Assembly (NCBI RefSeq): GCF_011947225.1
Contig: NZ_JAATVW010000001.1
Span: 186,001-250,000 of the forward strand
Length of the DNA stretch: 64,000 nucleotides
From: Planosporangium flavigriseum
GTDB lineage: Bacteria > Actinomycetota > Actinomycetes > Mycobacteriales > Micromonosporaceae
Reading direction: 5' to 3'
Shown here: positions 25,663-37,873 of the stretch, one piece after another
Layout: each line of letters starts with the position of its first letter
Numbering within the stretch: position 1 is the first letter of the stretch
Position numbers and translations under genes: made by a program
Notes under the pieces: model-generated
What the model saw: the letters and a program-made list of their open reading frames with translations, nothing else
What the model was told of the DNA's origin: nothing
The model's database searches: none

Positions 25663-27753
25663 GTGACAACGGAGCGGAGTGCAGCGATCGGGGACGCCAC
25701 CCTGACTGCCAGCGGGATCGCGCAACTGGCCAACGTCGGCAGGGCGGCTGTGAGCAACTGGCGTCGTCGGTACGCTGACTTCCCCGCGCCGGTCGGCGGA
25801 ACGCCAACCAGCCCATTGTTCGACGCGCGCGAAGTGGAGCAGTGGCTACGCCGACAGGGCAAGCTGCACCAGGTCGGCATCGAGCAGTGGGCATGGCGAC
25901 ACATCGAGAGCTACCAGCCCGCAGCGCAGATCGGAGACGCCCTCGCCATCTCCGGCGCCTACCTGCTCGTCCGCTCCGATCAGCCCGTCGCCCGGAGCAA
26001 CGCCCTGCTTACCCCGAAACAACTGGTCACTCGGCTGCGCGCGCTCGACCGCCGCTTGGCCGACCTGGTCGGCGGTGTGCTGCCGGCGCAGTGGACGCCA
26101 CAGCTCACCACTGTGCTGGGCATGGTCGACCAGCTCAGTCAGGAGCAGGACCCGGAGGACGCCTTCGAGTACCTACACAGTCAGTACGTAATCTCAGCGC
26201 ACTCGATGTCCGGCCTCGCCGGCACTCCCGACAACGTCGCCGAGGTGATGCTGGCCCTCGCGGGCTCCGGCGCGAGCACGTTCGACTTCACCTGCGGCAC
26301 CGGGTCGATCCTGCGCATGGCTGCTGACCGGGCGCTGCACAATGGCGTGGCAACACACTGCTACGCACAGGAGATCAAGCCGCAGTACGCGCTGATCACC
26401 CTGCTGCGCCTGTGGTTCGTGCACCGCCGCGCCCAGCGCGCCGGTTTGACGGCGGAACCGCCGATCATCCACGTCGGCGACAGCCTCCTTGCCGACGCGT
26501 TCCCCGATCTGCGGGCCGATGTCGTCGTGGCGAACTTCCCGTTCGGCATCCACGACTGGGGCCACGACCAGCTCGCGTACGACCCGCGCTGGACCTACGG
26601 CCTGCCCCCGCGTACCGAGCCCGAGCTCGCCTGGGTGCAGCACGCCCTGGCCCACCTCTCCCCCGGCGGCACCGCCGTTGTGCTCATGCCCCCGGCCGCC
26701 GCGCTGCGCCCGGCGGGCCGCCGCATCCGCGCCGAACTGGTGCGCCGCGGCGCGCTGCGTGCGGTCATCGCCCTGCCCGCCGGTCTGATGCCGCCAACCG
26801 GCATCGGGCTGCACATCTGGGTACTCACCCAGCCCGATCCACAGCAGCCGCCCGCTGGCCGTCTGCTGTTCGCCGATACCACCGCATCAGAAACCAGCAC
26901 GCTCGCCGACGTCGTTGGGAACGCATGGCGTGTCTATCTGTCCGGTAAGGACGGTGAAGCATCCGGCATCCACCGCTCCATATCCGCCATCGACGTGCTC
27001 AACGACCAGGTCGACTTAACGCCGCAGCGCTACCTGCCGCAAGCTGGCACGCTCGCCGCCGATCCGGCCCAGACCATCGTCAGGATCAGCGACTTCGACC
27101 GACTCATCGACGAGGTACGGCGCGGCCTACCCAGAGTGCAGAAGGGGACGACGGCAGCACTGAGCACGGCACCGCAGGCCAGCCTGGCCGACTTGATCCG
27201 GGCGGGCAGCATGTCCGTGCAGCGCACGGTCTCCCGTACTCATGCGAACAGAGCGATGGCCAGCGGGGCCGTGCCGGCCTCCTCCGACCTCCCCAGCGGA
27301 TCAGTGACCGGCACGACCACTCGCGCCGGAGACGACGATCCCGTACCACGCGTACGCGCCAACGACATCCTCATCCCGGTCATGGGCCGCGAGATCGTCG
27401 CCCGGGTGGCCACCCCCGAGCAGATCGGCACCGAGCTAGAGCCCAACGTGCAACTCGTACGCGTCGACCCGGTCCGGTTCGACCCATGGTTCGTCGCCGG
27501 TGTCCTCTCCTACTCGGACAACCTGCGCGTTGCAGGTCGGACGTCCAGCTCCACCAATGGCACTCTGCGTATAGATATCAAGCGCCTCACCATCCCTGTT
27601 CTGCCGCTGGACCAGCAGCAGACGTACGGACAAGCCTTCCGTCGGCTCGCCGAATTCCGCGCCGGACTTGACGAGGCCACCGCGATGGGCACCGCCCTCG
27701 CCCGCGAGATACGCGACGGACTCACCGCAGGTACCCTCACCGTCTCTTCCTGA
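25663..27753 (+). CDS. N6-adenine DNA methylase-like protein with N-terminal DNA-binding domain
   Basis: This 696-residue protein starts at a GTG. Residues about 17-65 (ASGIAQLANVGRAAVSNWRR and LFDAREVEQWL) form a MerR/excisionase-type helix-turn-helix. The methylase core has motif I FDFTCGTGSILRMA near 207 and motif IV VVANFPFGIHDWG near 289, then the HsdM-like DPRWTYGLPP, WVQHALAHLSPGG and RAVIALPAGL. The usual motif IV is NPPF/NPPY; here the second residue is Phe (NFPF), so activity is uncertain. The C-terminus (VRANDILIPVMG; IPVLPLDQQQTYGQAF; GLTAGTL) resembles half of a HsdS specificity subunit. No restriction subunit is nearby. It could be a solitary methylase, a regulator built on a methylase fold, or part of a defence module with the kinase and helicase. 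Confidence 0.8.
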   Translation: MTTERSAAIGDATLTASGIAQLANVGRAAVSNWRRRYADFPAPVGGTPTSPLFDAREVEQWLRRQGKLHQVGIEQWAWRHIESYQPAAQIGDALAISGAYLLVRSDQPVARSNALLTPKQLVTRLRALDRRLADLVGGVLPAQWTPQLTTVLGMVDQLSQEQDPEDAFEYLHSQYVISAHSMSGLAGTPDNVAEVMLALAGSGASTFDFTCGTGSILRMAADRALHNGVATHCYAQEIKPQYALITLLRLWFVHRRAQRAGLTAEPPIIHVGDSLLADAFPDLRADVVVANFPFGIHDWGHDQLAYDPRWTYGLPPRTEPELAWVQHALAHLSPGGTAVVLMPPAAALRPAGRRIRAELVRRGALRAVIALPAGLMPPTGIGLHIWVLTQPDPQQPPAGRLLFADTTASETSTLADVVGNAWRVYLSGKDGEASGIHRSISAIDVLNDQVDLTPQRYLPQAGTLAADPAQTIVRISDFDRLIDEVRRGLPRVQKGTTAALSTAPQASLADLIRAGSMSVQRTVSRTHANRAMASGAVPASSDLPSGSVTGTTTRAGDDDPVPRVRANDILIPVMGREIVARVATPEQIGTELEPNVQLVRVDPVRFDPWFVAGVLSYSDNLRVAGRTSSSTNGTLRIDIKRLTIPVLPLDQQQTYGQAFRRLAEFRAGLDEATAMGTALAREIRDGLTAGTLTVSS

Positions 27754-27947
27754 TCGAACTACTCCACGAGGAACCATCGCACGCCCTGGAGCGCCCAGCG
27801 CTGGACTTAACGATGGTGTTGTGAAGCTGGGCAAAGCGTGCTGGCACAACCGCGCGCAGTCCGCATTCGGGCGAGCCCTGCCATAAGCCAAACCCACATC
27901 GCGGGCACCACAATCGGTATCCGGCACCGGCAACCGCCCCGGCCAGA

Positions 27948-28150
27948 TTAGGGCCGTCGGAACATCACGTTACTGGCCGCATGCGTCGGCGACGCAATGC
28001 AACAACCGCCTACCCTGCCACGGGCAGCGAACACTTCGACCGCCGCCAGGCGGCCTTGCTCTCCCCCATCGGCGCCTCGGTGATCAGCAGCCCCGGCGCC
28101 AGCATCCGGCAGCCCTTGTTCACCACCGCCGTCTGCACAGGCTGGGACTG
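27948..28150 (-). pseudogene. cas3: Decayed fragment of a second cas3
   Basis: In one minus-strand frame 28141 to about 28055 reads PVQTAVVNKGCRMLAPGLL followed by ITEAPMGESK. This matches Cas3 of this window (PVQRAVAELAATMLAPGMM, IVEAAMGEGK) across the Walker A region. After a deletion of about seven bases the neighbouring frame continues LAAVEVFAARGRVGGCCIAS and SPTHAASNVMFRR, matching LAAVEILARRTAASGCYLAL and LPTRATSDAMFGR. Motif order and spacing are kept over about 65 codons. The Walker A is damaged (GESK) and both ends are missing: the upstream part ends at the degenerate first repeat of array 2 (28185), the downstream part near the methylase 3' side. This is a non-functional relic of another type I-E cas3. 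Confidence 0.85.
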
Positions 28151-28184
28151 CGCATTGCCTCTCATCATGGACCCGCGGCGCCTG

Positions 28185-32273
<4,089 letters not shown>

Positions 32274-32347
32274 ACTTGTTCACCTGCGGTTCTGAAGATC
32301 CAACTCTCGGATTTCGTTCACTTCATTCAACACAGGCTACGCCGACC
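32274..32347 (-). promoter_or_regulatory. Leader of CRISPR array 2
   Basis: This 74-bp sequence next to the last repeat matches the array 1 leader (11876-11949) with about five mismatches, then similarity stops at the point where array 1 runs on into cas2. It keeps both GTTCAC hexamers. From 32348 to 32546 I see no gene. Confidence 0.85.
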
Positions 32348-32546
32348 ACGTTGCCTAGCGGCGTCGCTGCGTACTTCTCAGCGGGCATCATCACCAGAGA
32401 GGTTAGCCCGGCGCCGCGGCCGCGCATCGGGGATGGCCTGGGGTCCTCCCATAGCCGAGGTATAGACCGGATTCAGCATGTCTCTGTCAAGCTGAGCCTC
32501 CCGACCTGGGCCACACACCGAACGTGGCTCGTAATGCGGCCAGCTG

Positions 32547-32990
32547 TCAAGGACCGAGCGCATACCGCTGGAAGCACTCATCACTCAAACGGTCCAGGTA
32601 TGCCCCAACCAAAATGACGTCGGCCGGCTCAAGACTGGGATCGTGCTGGTGCGCGAGGTCAAGCAGCTGGTCCAGGCTGTAGCGGCCGAGTACTGCGGCC
32701 CCGTCGATGTAGTCGCGTACCTCTCGACGGCTGACGAGGGCCGCTGCCTTTGATGCCACCACGTCATCAATGCGCAGCACAGGGCCGATGCCCATCACGA
32801 TGGGACTGCACAACCGATCGAGCCGGCCAAGGCTGAGCACCAGGCTGCGCCCGTCCCGCCGCACGCGGAGCTCCCGCATGTCTCGGTCGAAGCCGTAGAA
32901 CAGCTCCGACAGGTTACTGTCGGGATCTTCCTGGTGCACCACGAAGCCCGCCGCCTGCAGGGCGACAGGTCGGGCACCAGCCACCGTCAC
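32547..32990 (-). pseudogene. AbiEii-like nucleotidyltransferase, C-terminal remnant
   Basis: The frame encodes 147 residues from a GTG. Its second half (IDDVVASKAAALVSRREVRD, YIDGAAVLGRYSLDQLLDLA, HDPSLEP) matches the C-terminal region of AbiEii-type toxin nucleotidyltransferases, in which RDYIDG/RDFFD is typical. The N-terminal catalytic part, with its Gly-Gly and paired Asp residues, is missing. The sequence begins at AALQAAGF-like residues just before the middle of the domain. No AbiEi antitoxin gene is adjacent. It is probably a truncated, inactive gene at the edge of the CRISPR region, though a short functional protein cannot be excluded. Confidence 0.55.
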
Positions 32991-33097
32991 ACGCCCAGGT
33001 CGTGGAAGGCAGTGGTGACGACGCTTGCGACGACGGCGGCATCGCTGCGGACAGCCTGGCGGATTTCTGGTGCCTCACGGATCATCGGGCTGCTCAC
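32987..33097 (-). pseudogene. 36-codon GNAT-like N-terminal fragment
   Basis: A GTG at 33097 with GGAG six bases upstream opens MSSPMIREAPEIRQAVRSDA followed by AVVASVVTTAFHDLGV and a stop. The IRQAVRSDAAVVASVV part resembles the first strand and helix of GNAT acetyltransferases. The frame stops there and overlaps the GTG of the AbiEii-like remnant (GTGTGA). This looks like the head of one gene joined to the tail of another. From 33098 to 33319 I see no gene. Confidence 0.4.
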
Positions 33098-33319
33098 GGC
33101 GTACTCCTAGTTGGTTGAGGAGGGGTCGGCTGGACTGTGGAAGGGTGCGGGGTGACTGCACGCGCCGGTTCGTGCGGAGCGCGGGTGCAGGCTCAACCAA
33201 TGCCAAGCCGTCAGCGAACACGTGCATCGGCTCGGTAGTGCTCTACAACCGTTGCCGCAGAAGGAACCGGCCGCCGGCCCTTGAACGATGTGCATCGCGG
33301 CGATCGTCAGTCGCAGCAC

Positions 33320-33577
33320 TCATTCGTTGCCGAACCACGTGTACGGCGACGACCGCCGCCCGATCGCCTCTGGCCGGCTGGCACCGGGCTTGCGACGCGG
33401 CAGGCGAAGCGTCCGGGAGAACATCACGACAGCGGTCTCTCGCTTCGGACACGGACCAGGGATCCCGCACGCGACGCAGCAGCCGTCTGCGCTGGACGTG
33501 ACGTGTGCATCGAGCAGGCGCTGCGCCTCGGCCAACTGTGCGTCGGCCGTCATCGCGTAGTACGTGGTCGACCTCAT
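33320..33577 (-). CDS. Small 85-residue protein with CxxC-like cysteines
   Basis: The start at 33577 (ATG overlapping the previous stop, ATGA) gives MRSTTYYAMTADAQLAEAQR. The middle has DGCCVACGIPGPCPKRETA and then FSRTLRLPRRKPGASRPE. The four cysteines around PGPCP suggest metal binding. Similar short actinobacterial proteins of unknown role carry the PRRxPGASRPE ending. It is the last gene of a three-gene leftward unit. Confidence 0.6.
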   Translation of the reverse strand: MRSTTYYAMTADAQLAEAQRLLDAHVTSSADGCCVACGIPGPCPKRETAVVMFSRTLRLPRRKPGASRPEAIGRRSSPYTWFGNE

Positions 33578-34161
33578 TGCCTCGTTCCACCCTCCCTGGA
33601 TTCCGCCGAACGCGCGCAATCCGATAACGCCAACGCCCCACCGGATACGTGCGCACCGGTGGCCACCTCGGCACGCAGCAACGTTTCGAAACGCTCTGCG
33701 CCGAGCTCACCGGCCAATCGCCGCAGCCGCTGCACGCCGGCGGCGGCCGATAGCTCGCGCATAACCGCCCACAGCGGCTGATTGACCACCCAGCGGCACA
33801 CAAGACGGTGGGGGCTCTCCCCCGGCGTCGACGGTGCCGCCTTCCCCACCTGAACCAGCCACGCCGCGAACACCGACATCGCCGCATCGGCGAGCACATG
33901 ACGCTGATCCCGCTGAGGGCAGAAGCCGAGGACCATGGCCACCTCGCCGAATACCTCGTGCAGGTCGACATGCACGGTGCGTGCGGTGACGGCCAGGTCA
34001 ACAGAGTCTGATAGCGGAAGACTGCCCGCTAGCCGTGTCAGCCGCTCCGCCGCCGTTCCCAGGATCCCGACCGGGACCGCCCATGGCCGGTCCACCTGCA
34101 TTCGGCCTTCAGTGATGGAATTGGTCTCGACGTCGCGACGTCGATGTAGCAGGAGGGTCAT
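33574..34161 (-). CDS. Protein of unknown function, 195 residues
   Basis: The ATG at 34161 follows GAGGAG by five bases, so I chose it over the ORF's upstream start at 34248, which would overlap the neighbouring gene. The sequence is mostly helical with no signal or membrane segment: VDLAVTARTVHVDLHEVFGE, VLADAAMSVFAAWLVQVGKA, LRRLAGELGAERFETLL. I do not recognise a family. It is coupled by ATGA to the small cysteine protein downstream and lies 19 bp after the small membrane protein gene. Confidence 0.6.
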   Translation of the reverse strand: MTLLLHRRRDVETNSITEGRMQVDRPWAVPVGILGTAAERLTRLAGSLPLSDSVDLAVTARTVHVDLHEVFGEVAMVLGFCPQRDQRHVLADAAMSVFAAWLVQVGKAAPSTPGESPHRLVCRWVVNQPLWAVMRELSAAAGVQRLRRLAGELGAERFETLLRAEVATGAHVSGGALALSDCARSAESREGGTRQ

Positions 34162-34180
34162 CAGTTCTCCTCGTCGAGGA

Positions 34181-34414
34181 TCATCGGCGCCACACTCCTG
34201 CCCACCAGTGGGAGCCGGCATTTCGGAGCCGCTCGTCAGCCCTAGCACCGCCAGACGAACCTCGAGCAGGAAGGGGGTCAGCCCAGCCGGCGCATCGGGG
34301 GCAACTCTTGACCGTGCCGCATTCGGTACACCATCTGCTCTTAACCTTGAACGACAGCAGCCCCGCCAGGAACCCGAGCAGCACTGCCGGGATCACTGTG
34401 ACCAGGTGGCTCAT
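34181..34414 (-). CDS. Small membrane protein with zinc-ribbon-like cysteines, 77 residues
   Basis: The ATG at 34414 has AGGAG about eight bases upstream. One N-terminal membrane helix (MSHLVTVIPAVLLGFLAGLL) is followed by KSRWCTECGTVKSCPRCAG, whose four cysteines form two CxxC pairs. Short proteins with this layout occur in actinomycetes, with unknown role. It is the first gene of the unit with the 195- and 85-residue proteins. The 141 bp upstream separate it from the dioxygenase gene. Confidence 0.6.
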   Translation of the reverse strand: MSHLVTVIPAVLLGFLAGLLSFKVKSRWCTECGTVKSCPRCAGWADPLPARGSSGGARADERLRNAGSHWWAGVWRR

Positions 34415-34555
34415 GCCGCTCTCCTCTCGATGGCTCGGCGTGATACGTCTGCGCTCCGCAGGACATAAAAGTTGGGTTGATCGATGGCCCGCGCGGGAGT
34501 CGTGAACGGGCCCGGGTCGGTACACATACCGCCACAACAAAAGCGCGTGTCTCCA

Positions 34556-35287
34556 CTACTGCGTGGCGATGAGGACGCGGCGAAGGTGCCGGCTGCGATC
34601 ACCGAACCCGTTGCGGGCATGCATCATGCGCCAGTTGTCCCAGATAAGCGCGGCATTGCGCTCGATCCGAATGGCGCGCTTGTTCGCGTCGAAGAACTGC
34701 CGGCCACCGTCGACGTAGCGCGGTAGCAGTCCGTCGTCCACCCGCACGATGTCCTGATTCGAGTAGCGCATGACCAGCCCGTCATCGTGAGGTTCCAGGA
34801 TCGGATGGCGGGCAGATATCCGCACACCCTGGCTTGCCAGGCTGGGGCTGGACCGCCACTCGTACACCCGCGAGCGCATGAGGTCTTGGTCGTCTGCCGA
34901 GAACTGCTGCAGGAAGCGGTGTCCGTCCGCGAGCGTCGTCTCACCACCGGGCCCCTCGGCTGGTCGGACGCACCATAGCGCCACGTAGCGAGGTGGGATT
35001 CCTTCGAACTCGTACGACTCTGTGTGCGGCGTCAGTTCCCGGGTGTTCGAGGCGGAGTAGACATCGTTGCCGATGTCCGGTGCAGGCCGAATATCACGGA
35101 CGAGAGCGCCGCTGTACTGACGCGCGAGCGGGCCAAGGCGGGAAACCTCGGCCAGGTAGTCGAAACCGTCGGTAATGCCGGTGAGGTAGACGTAGCCATC
35201 CGCGTCCAGCAGGTGTCGCATCAGGGCAAGGTCGTCGTCACGGAGGCTTCGACCGACGCCCGAGATCGTGTTGGGAAGATGCGTCAT
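34556..35287 (-). CDS. TauD/TfdA-type Fe(II)/2-oxoglutarate dioxygenase
   Basis: This is a 243-residue protein starting at the ATG at 35287, which overlaps the stop of the upstream gene (ATGA); the ORF extends further upstream only as an overlap. The iron triad is visible: His and Glu in PHTESYEFEG near residue 87 and the distal His in MMHARNGF near 222. The Arg pair in RSRHLRRVL probably binds 2-oxoglutarate. HxE instead of HxD occurs in the clavaminate synthase branch. It should hydroxylate or oxidise a small molecule, perhaps an amino acid in secondary metabolism, but no biosynthetic partner is present here. Confidence 0.8.
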   Translation of the reverse strand: MTHLPNTISGVGRSLRDDDLALMRHLLDADGYVYLTGITDGFDYLAEVSRLGPLARQYSGALVRDIRPAPDIGNDVYSASNTRELTPHTESYEFEGIPPRYVALWCVRPAEGPGGETTLADGHRFLQQFSADDQDLMRSRVYEWRSSPSLASQGVRISARHPILEPHDDGLVMRYSNQDIVRVDDGLLPRYVDGGRQFFDANKRAIRIERNAALIWDNWRMMHARNGFGDRSRHLRRVLIATQ

Positions 35288-35754
35288 CGTGCACCTTCCC
35301 GCCGTCCGGTCGTTGCCCGCGCCGCCTGAAGAGCGGTGAGCACGGTGGACACGGTCGGCAGGTCTGCACCATGAGCAGAAGGCGGCACGACCCAAGATCC
35401 AGTAGCGGCCGGGTCGGTTGCGTCCAACACGCTCCCCGCTGCTGTCACCTCGATCCCGAGGGACTCGCAGTCGACCGGCATTGACGGGGCGGCGAGCGCT
35501 GCAGCGCCTGAGCCGACCCGAACCAAGAACAACATCCTGTCGCCGAGTTGCGCCATCGGCGGAAGCGGCCCGCCAGCCCGCTCCAACTCGACGAAGACTC
35601 CGCAGCACAGGTCAAGCGGCGCCGTTACCACGTCGCACTGCAGTCCGCTCAGCTCCGACGCGTTGAAGGCGCCGTCCACCTCCTGTCCCAGCCATGCGGG
35701 ATATTCAGGAACCGCGCAGGTCCCGACATCGCTTGAGATATTCATTGGTTTCAT
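35284..35754 (-). CDS. Prim-Pol-like small protein (tentative), 156 residues
   Basis: The ATG at 35754 follows GGAGGTGATC, a perfect Shine-Dalgarno match that settles the start. The central part (LQCDVVTAPLDLCCGVFVEL, ERAGGPLPPMAQLGDRMLFL, SWVVPPSAHG) resembles stand-alone actinobacterial proteins annotated as bifunctional primase/polymerase N-terminal domains, including the closing VVPPS. I see no catalytic metal site, so enzymatic activity is doubtful. It is coupled to the dioxygenase gene and divergent from the XRE-TPR regulator. Confidence 0.4.
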   Translation of the reverse strand: MKPMNISSDVGTCAVPEYPAWLGQEVDGAFNASELSGLQCDVVTAPLDLCCGVFVELERAGGPLPPMAQLGDRMLFLVRVGSGAAALAAPSMPVDCESLGIEVTAAGSVLDATDPAATGSWVVPPSAHGADLPTVSTVLTALQAARATTGRREGAR

Positions 35755-35841
35755 TGTTAGATCACCTCCGGTGGCATGACCGTCCACAAGCAGTGAAACG
35801 GGGACGGCACCCGCTTAGTAGGCTTGAGTAGCACCGGACGT

Positions 35842-35859
35842 GTTGAACGCGTTGAACGC
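35842..35859. repeat. Tandem 9-bp direct repeat GTTGAACGC
   Basis: Two exact adjacent copies, at 35842-35850 and 35851-35859, lie 22 bp before the XRE-TPR gene and about 90 bp before the divergent dioxygenase operon. This is a plausible operator for the regulator itself. Confidence 0.45.
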
Positions 35860-35880
35860 TCCACCTAGGAAGGTCCGGCG

Positions 35881-37281
35881 ATGGGTCGCACCGAGAAACG
35901 GCGCAACGAGCGGCTGTCAGCGATCATCAAGGCATGTGGCTGGTCCTACGAGTCCTGCGCCCATGCGATTCGCGCCGTGGCGAGGGAGAGCGGCGACGAC
36001 TTACAGTCAGTGAACCGGTCGCATGTAGCGCATTGGATCTCCGGCGTCCGCCCGAGCGGGCGTACGCCGCAGTACCTGGCCGAGGCGGCGACAAGGCGCC
36101 TTAGCTGGCAGGTCACGCTTAACGATCTCGGGCTTGGCCCGGACGCCGATCCCGGACCGGCGCTACCCGATCTAGATTGGGGATGCGACCCCGTCGCCGA
36201 TCTCGTCACTGTAGGGAGGGCCGACTTGGACCGACGCGACTTCGCGAAGACGGCCCTGTACTCGCTGGCCGCGCTGGCCGTTCCTCTCGACTCCTGGGAG
36301 GAAATCGCGGAGCGGGGCAAGCGGGCACGTACCGCAGGTGCCGTCGTCGGTGTCGGCGAGGTCGACGCCGTCCGGCACATGATTGCCACGTTTTCGCAGG
36401 CGGACGAGCGGTTCGGGGGCGGCCACGCCCGGCTGGCGATCGTGGCCTACCTGACCAACGACGTAGCCGGGTACCTGCGGAGTTCGTTCGGCTCTGACGA
36501 CGAGCGACGTGCGATGTTCAGCGCCGCCGCCGAATTGACCTATCTCGTGGGCTGGAAGGCGTTCGACTCCGGCCAGCAAGGTATCGCCCAGCGGTATTAC
36601 CTGAGAGCACTGCGGTTGGCGAACGAAGCCGACGACGGCGCGCTCGGCGGATTCATCCTCCGGGCGATGGCACATCAGGCCGTCGACTTGGGGCATGGTC
36701 AGGCATGCCTTCGGCTGGCCGAGTCGGCGCTGGAGTGGTCGCGCAAAAGCGCCACGCCGGGTGCGTCCGCCCTATTCACGGTCGTCAAGGCACGCGGCTA
36801 CGCCGCCGAACGGCAGAAGGAACCGACCATCGCGACGCTTCAGGCCGCAGAACGCCTGCTTGACCGGGTCGACTGGAGTGCCGAACCGGTGTGGATCCAT
36901 CGGATGGGCTTTGGTGAGCCCTCCCTGGCAAACCAAACCGCGCAAGCGCTTCGCGGTCTTGGCGACCTCGAAGAGTCCGAACGCCAATTCCGCCGATCGA
37001 CCGCCACCCGTGACGGGACAGCCCATCGCCGCATTCAGACTCTGACCCTGGCGAACCTCGCAGACGTGCAGTACACCCGCGGCCAACTCACCGATGCCTG
37101 CAACAACTGGTCCAAGTCACTGGACACGATGACTGGCCTACAGTCAGCCCGGGCCAATCAAGCCGTCCTCAATCTACGGCGCCGCCTCAGTGCGCTCGGA
37201 CCGCGCCAGCCCACCTTTGCCCGCAAGCTCGACCAACGGGCTGCCGCGATACTTGGCATCGGCCACACAGGTCAGTCCTGA
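35881..37281 (+). CDS. XRE-family regulator with TPR domain
   Basis: This 466-residue protein starts after AGGAAGG. The first ~80 residues form a Cro/C1-type helix-turn-helix (CGWSYESCAHAIRAVARESG; VNRSHVAHWISGVRPSGRTP). A segment RRDFAKTALYSLAALAVPL looks like a twin-arginine signal but is a common linker in this actinobacterial family and probably not an export signal. The rest is tetratricopeptide-like helices (AQRYYLRALRLANEADDGAL; ESERQFRRSTATRDG). Relatives are often peptide- or small-molecule-responsive regulators of development or antibiotic genes. It is likely to control the divergent dioxygenase operon. Confidence 0.8.
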   Translation: MGRTEKRRNERLSAIIKACGWSYESCAHAIRAVARESGDDLQSVNRSHVAHWISGVRPSGRTPQYLAEAATRRLSWQVTLNDLGLGPDADPGPALPDLDWGCDPVADLVTVGRADLDRRDFAKTALYSLAALAVPLDSWEEIAERGKRARTAGAVVGVGEVDAVRHMIATFSQADERFGGGHARLAIVAYLTNDVAGYLRSSFGSDDERRAMFSAAAELTYLVGWKAFDSGQQGIAQRYYLRALRLANEADDGALGGFILRAMAHQAVDLGHGQACLRLAESALEWSRKSATPGASALFTVVKARGYAAERQKEPTIATLQAAERLLDRVDWSAEPVWIHRMGFGEPSLANQTAQALRGLGDLEESERQFRRSTATRDGTAHRRIQTLTLANLADVQYTRGQLTDACNNWSKSLDTMTGLQSARANQAVLNLRRRLSALGPRQPTFARKLDQRAAAILGIGHTGQS

Positions 37282-37390
37282 ATCGCCACCGATCACACTG
37301 GCACTTCTTCTGCACGCTCCACGCCGGAATCGCCCATCAGTCCGCAGCTATTCGAGCTAAATCTGATTTGGACAACGGAGGTATGTACTA

Positions 37391-37774
37391 ATGCTCCACG
37401 AGGTCGTTACCGGCGCTGATGTACCCCGCCCACTCGGACCGTACTCGCCCGTGGTCCGCACCGGGCACCTGCTGTTCCTCTCCGCCCAGACAGGCATCGA
37501 CCAGTCGACCGGCGCAGTGCCGGAGGGAGACTTCGAGGCCGAATGCCGCCAGGCGTTCGCCAATATCGAGCAGGCGTTGCGTGCGGCCGGGTCGGGCCTT
37601 CAGTACGTCGTCAAGACCACCGTCTTCTACGCCGACCTTGCCGACCTTCCGACTATCAACAAGGTGTACGCCGACGTCTTCCCGAACAACCCCCCCGCAC
37701 GCTCAGCCGCCATTGTCGGACTTGCCGGTGGACGACGCATCTCCGTCGACGCCATCGCAGTCCTTCCAGGCTGA
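37391..37774 (+). CDS. RidA-family enamine/imine deaminase
   Basis: This 127-residue protein begins MLHEVVTGADVPRPLGPYSP and contains the RidA signature, including the Arg in NNPPARSAAIVGL that binds the substrate carboxylate. RidA proteins form trimers that hydrolyse reactive enamine/imine intermediates made by PLP enzymes such as threonine dehydratase. GGAGG lies about nine bases before the ATG. It stands 109 bp after the regulator and converges on apbE. Confidence 0.88.
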   Translation: MLHEVVTGADVPRPLGPYSPVVRTGHLLFLSAQTGIDQSTGAVPEGDFEAECRQAFANIEQALRAAGSGLQYVVKTTVFYADLADLPTINKVYADVFPNNPPARSAAIVGLAGGRRISVDAIAVLPG

Positions 37775-37873
37775 TAACTGCCAGCGGCAATGACGCTGTC
37801 GAGATCGGTGATGATGAGGCATGATGGCAACGGCCGTGGCGGCAAGCCATCCACAACTCGACGGCGGTCTTGA

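Noticed and set aside
23398-27753. Assignment of the kinase-methylase island to Pgl or BREX
   Set aside because: No PglZ/BrxZ phosphatase, no large ATPase and no PglW-type kinase are present, so the named systems do not fit.
35881-37281. Twin-arginine export of the XRE-TPR protein because of RRDFAKTALYSLAALAVPL
   Set aside because: The segment is about 120 residues into the chain after a DNA-binding domain; this is a known linker in the family, not a signal peptide.
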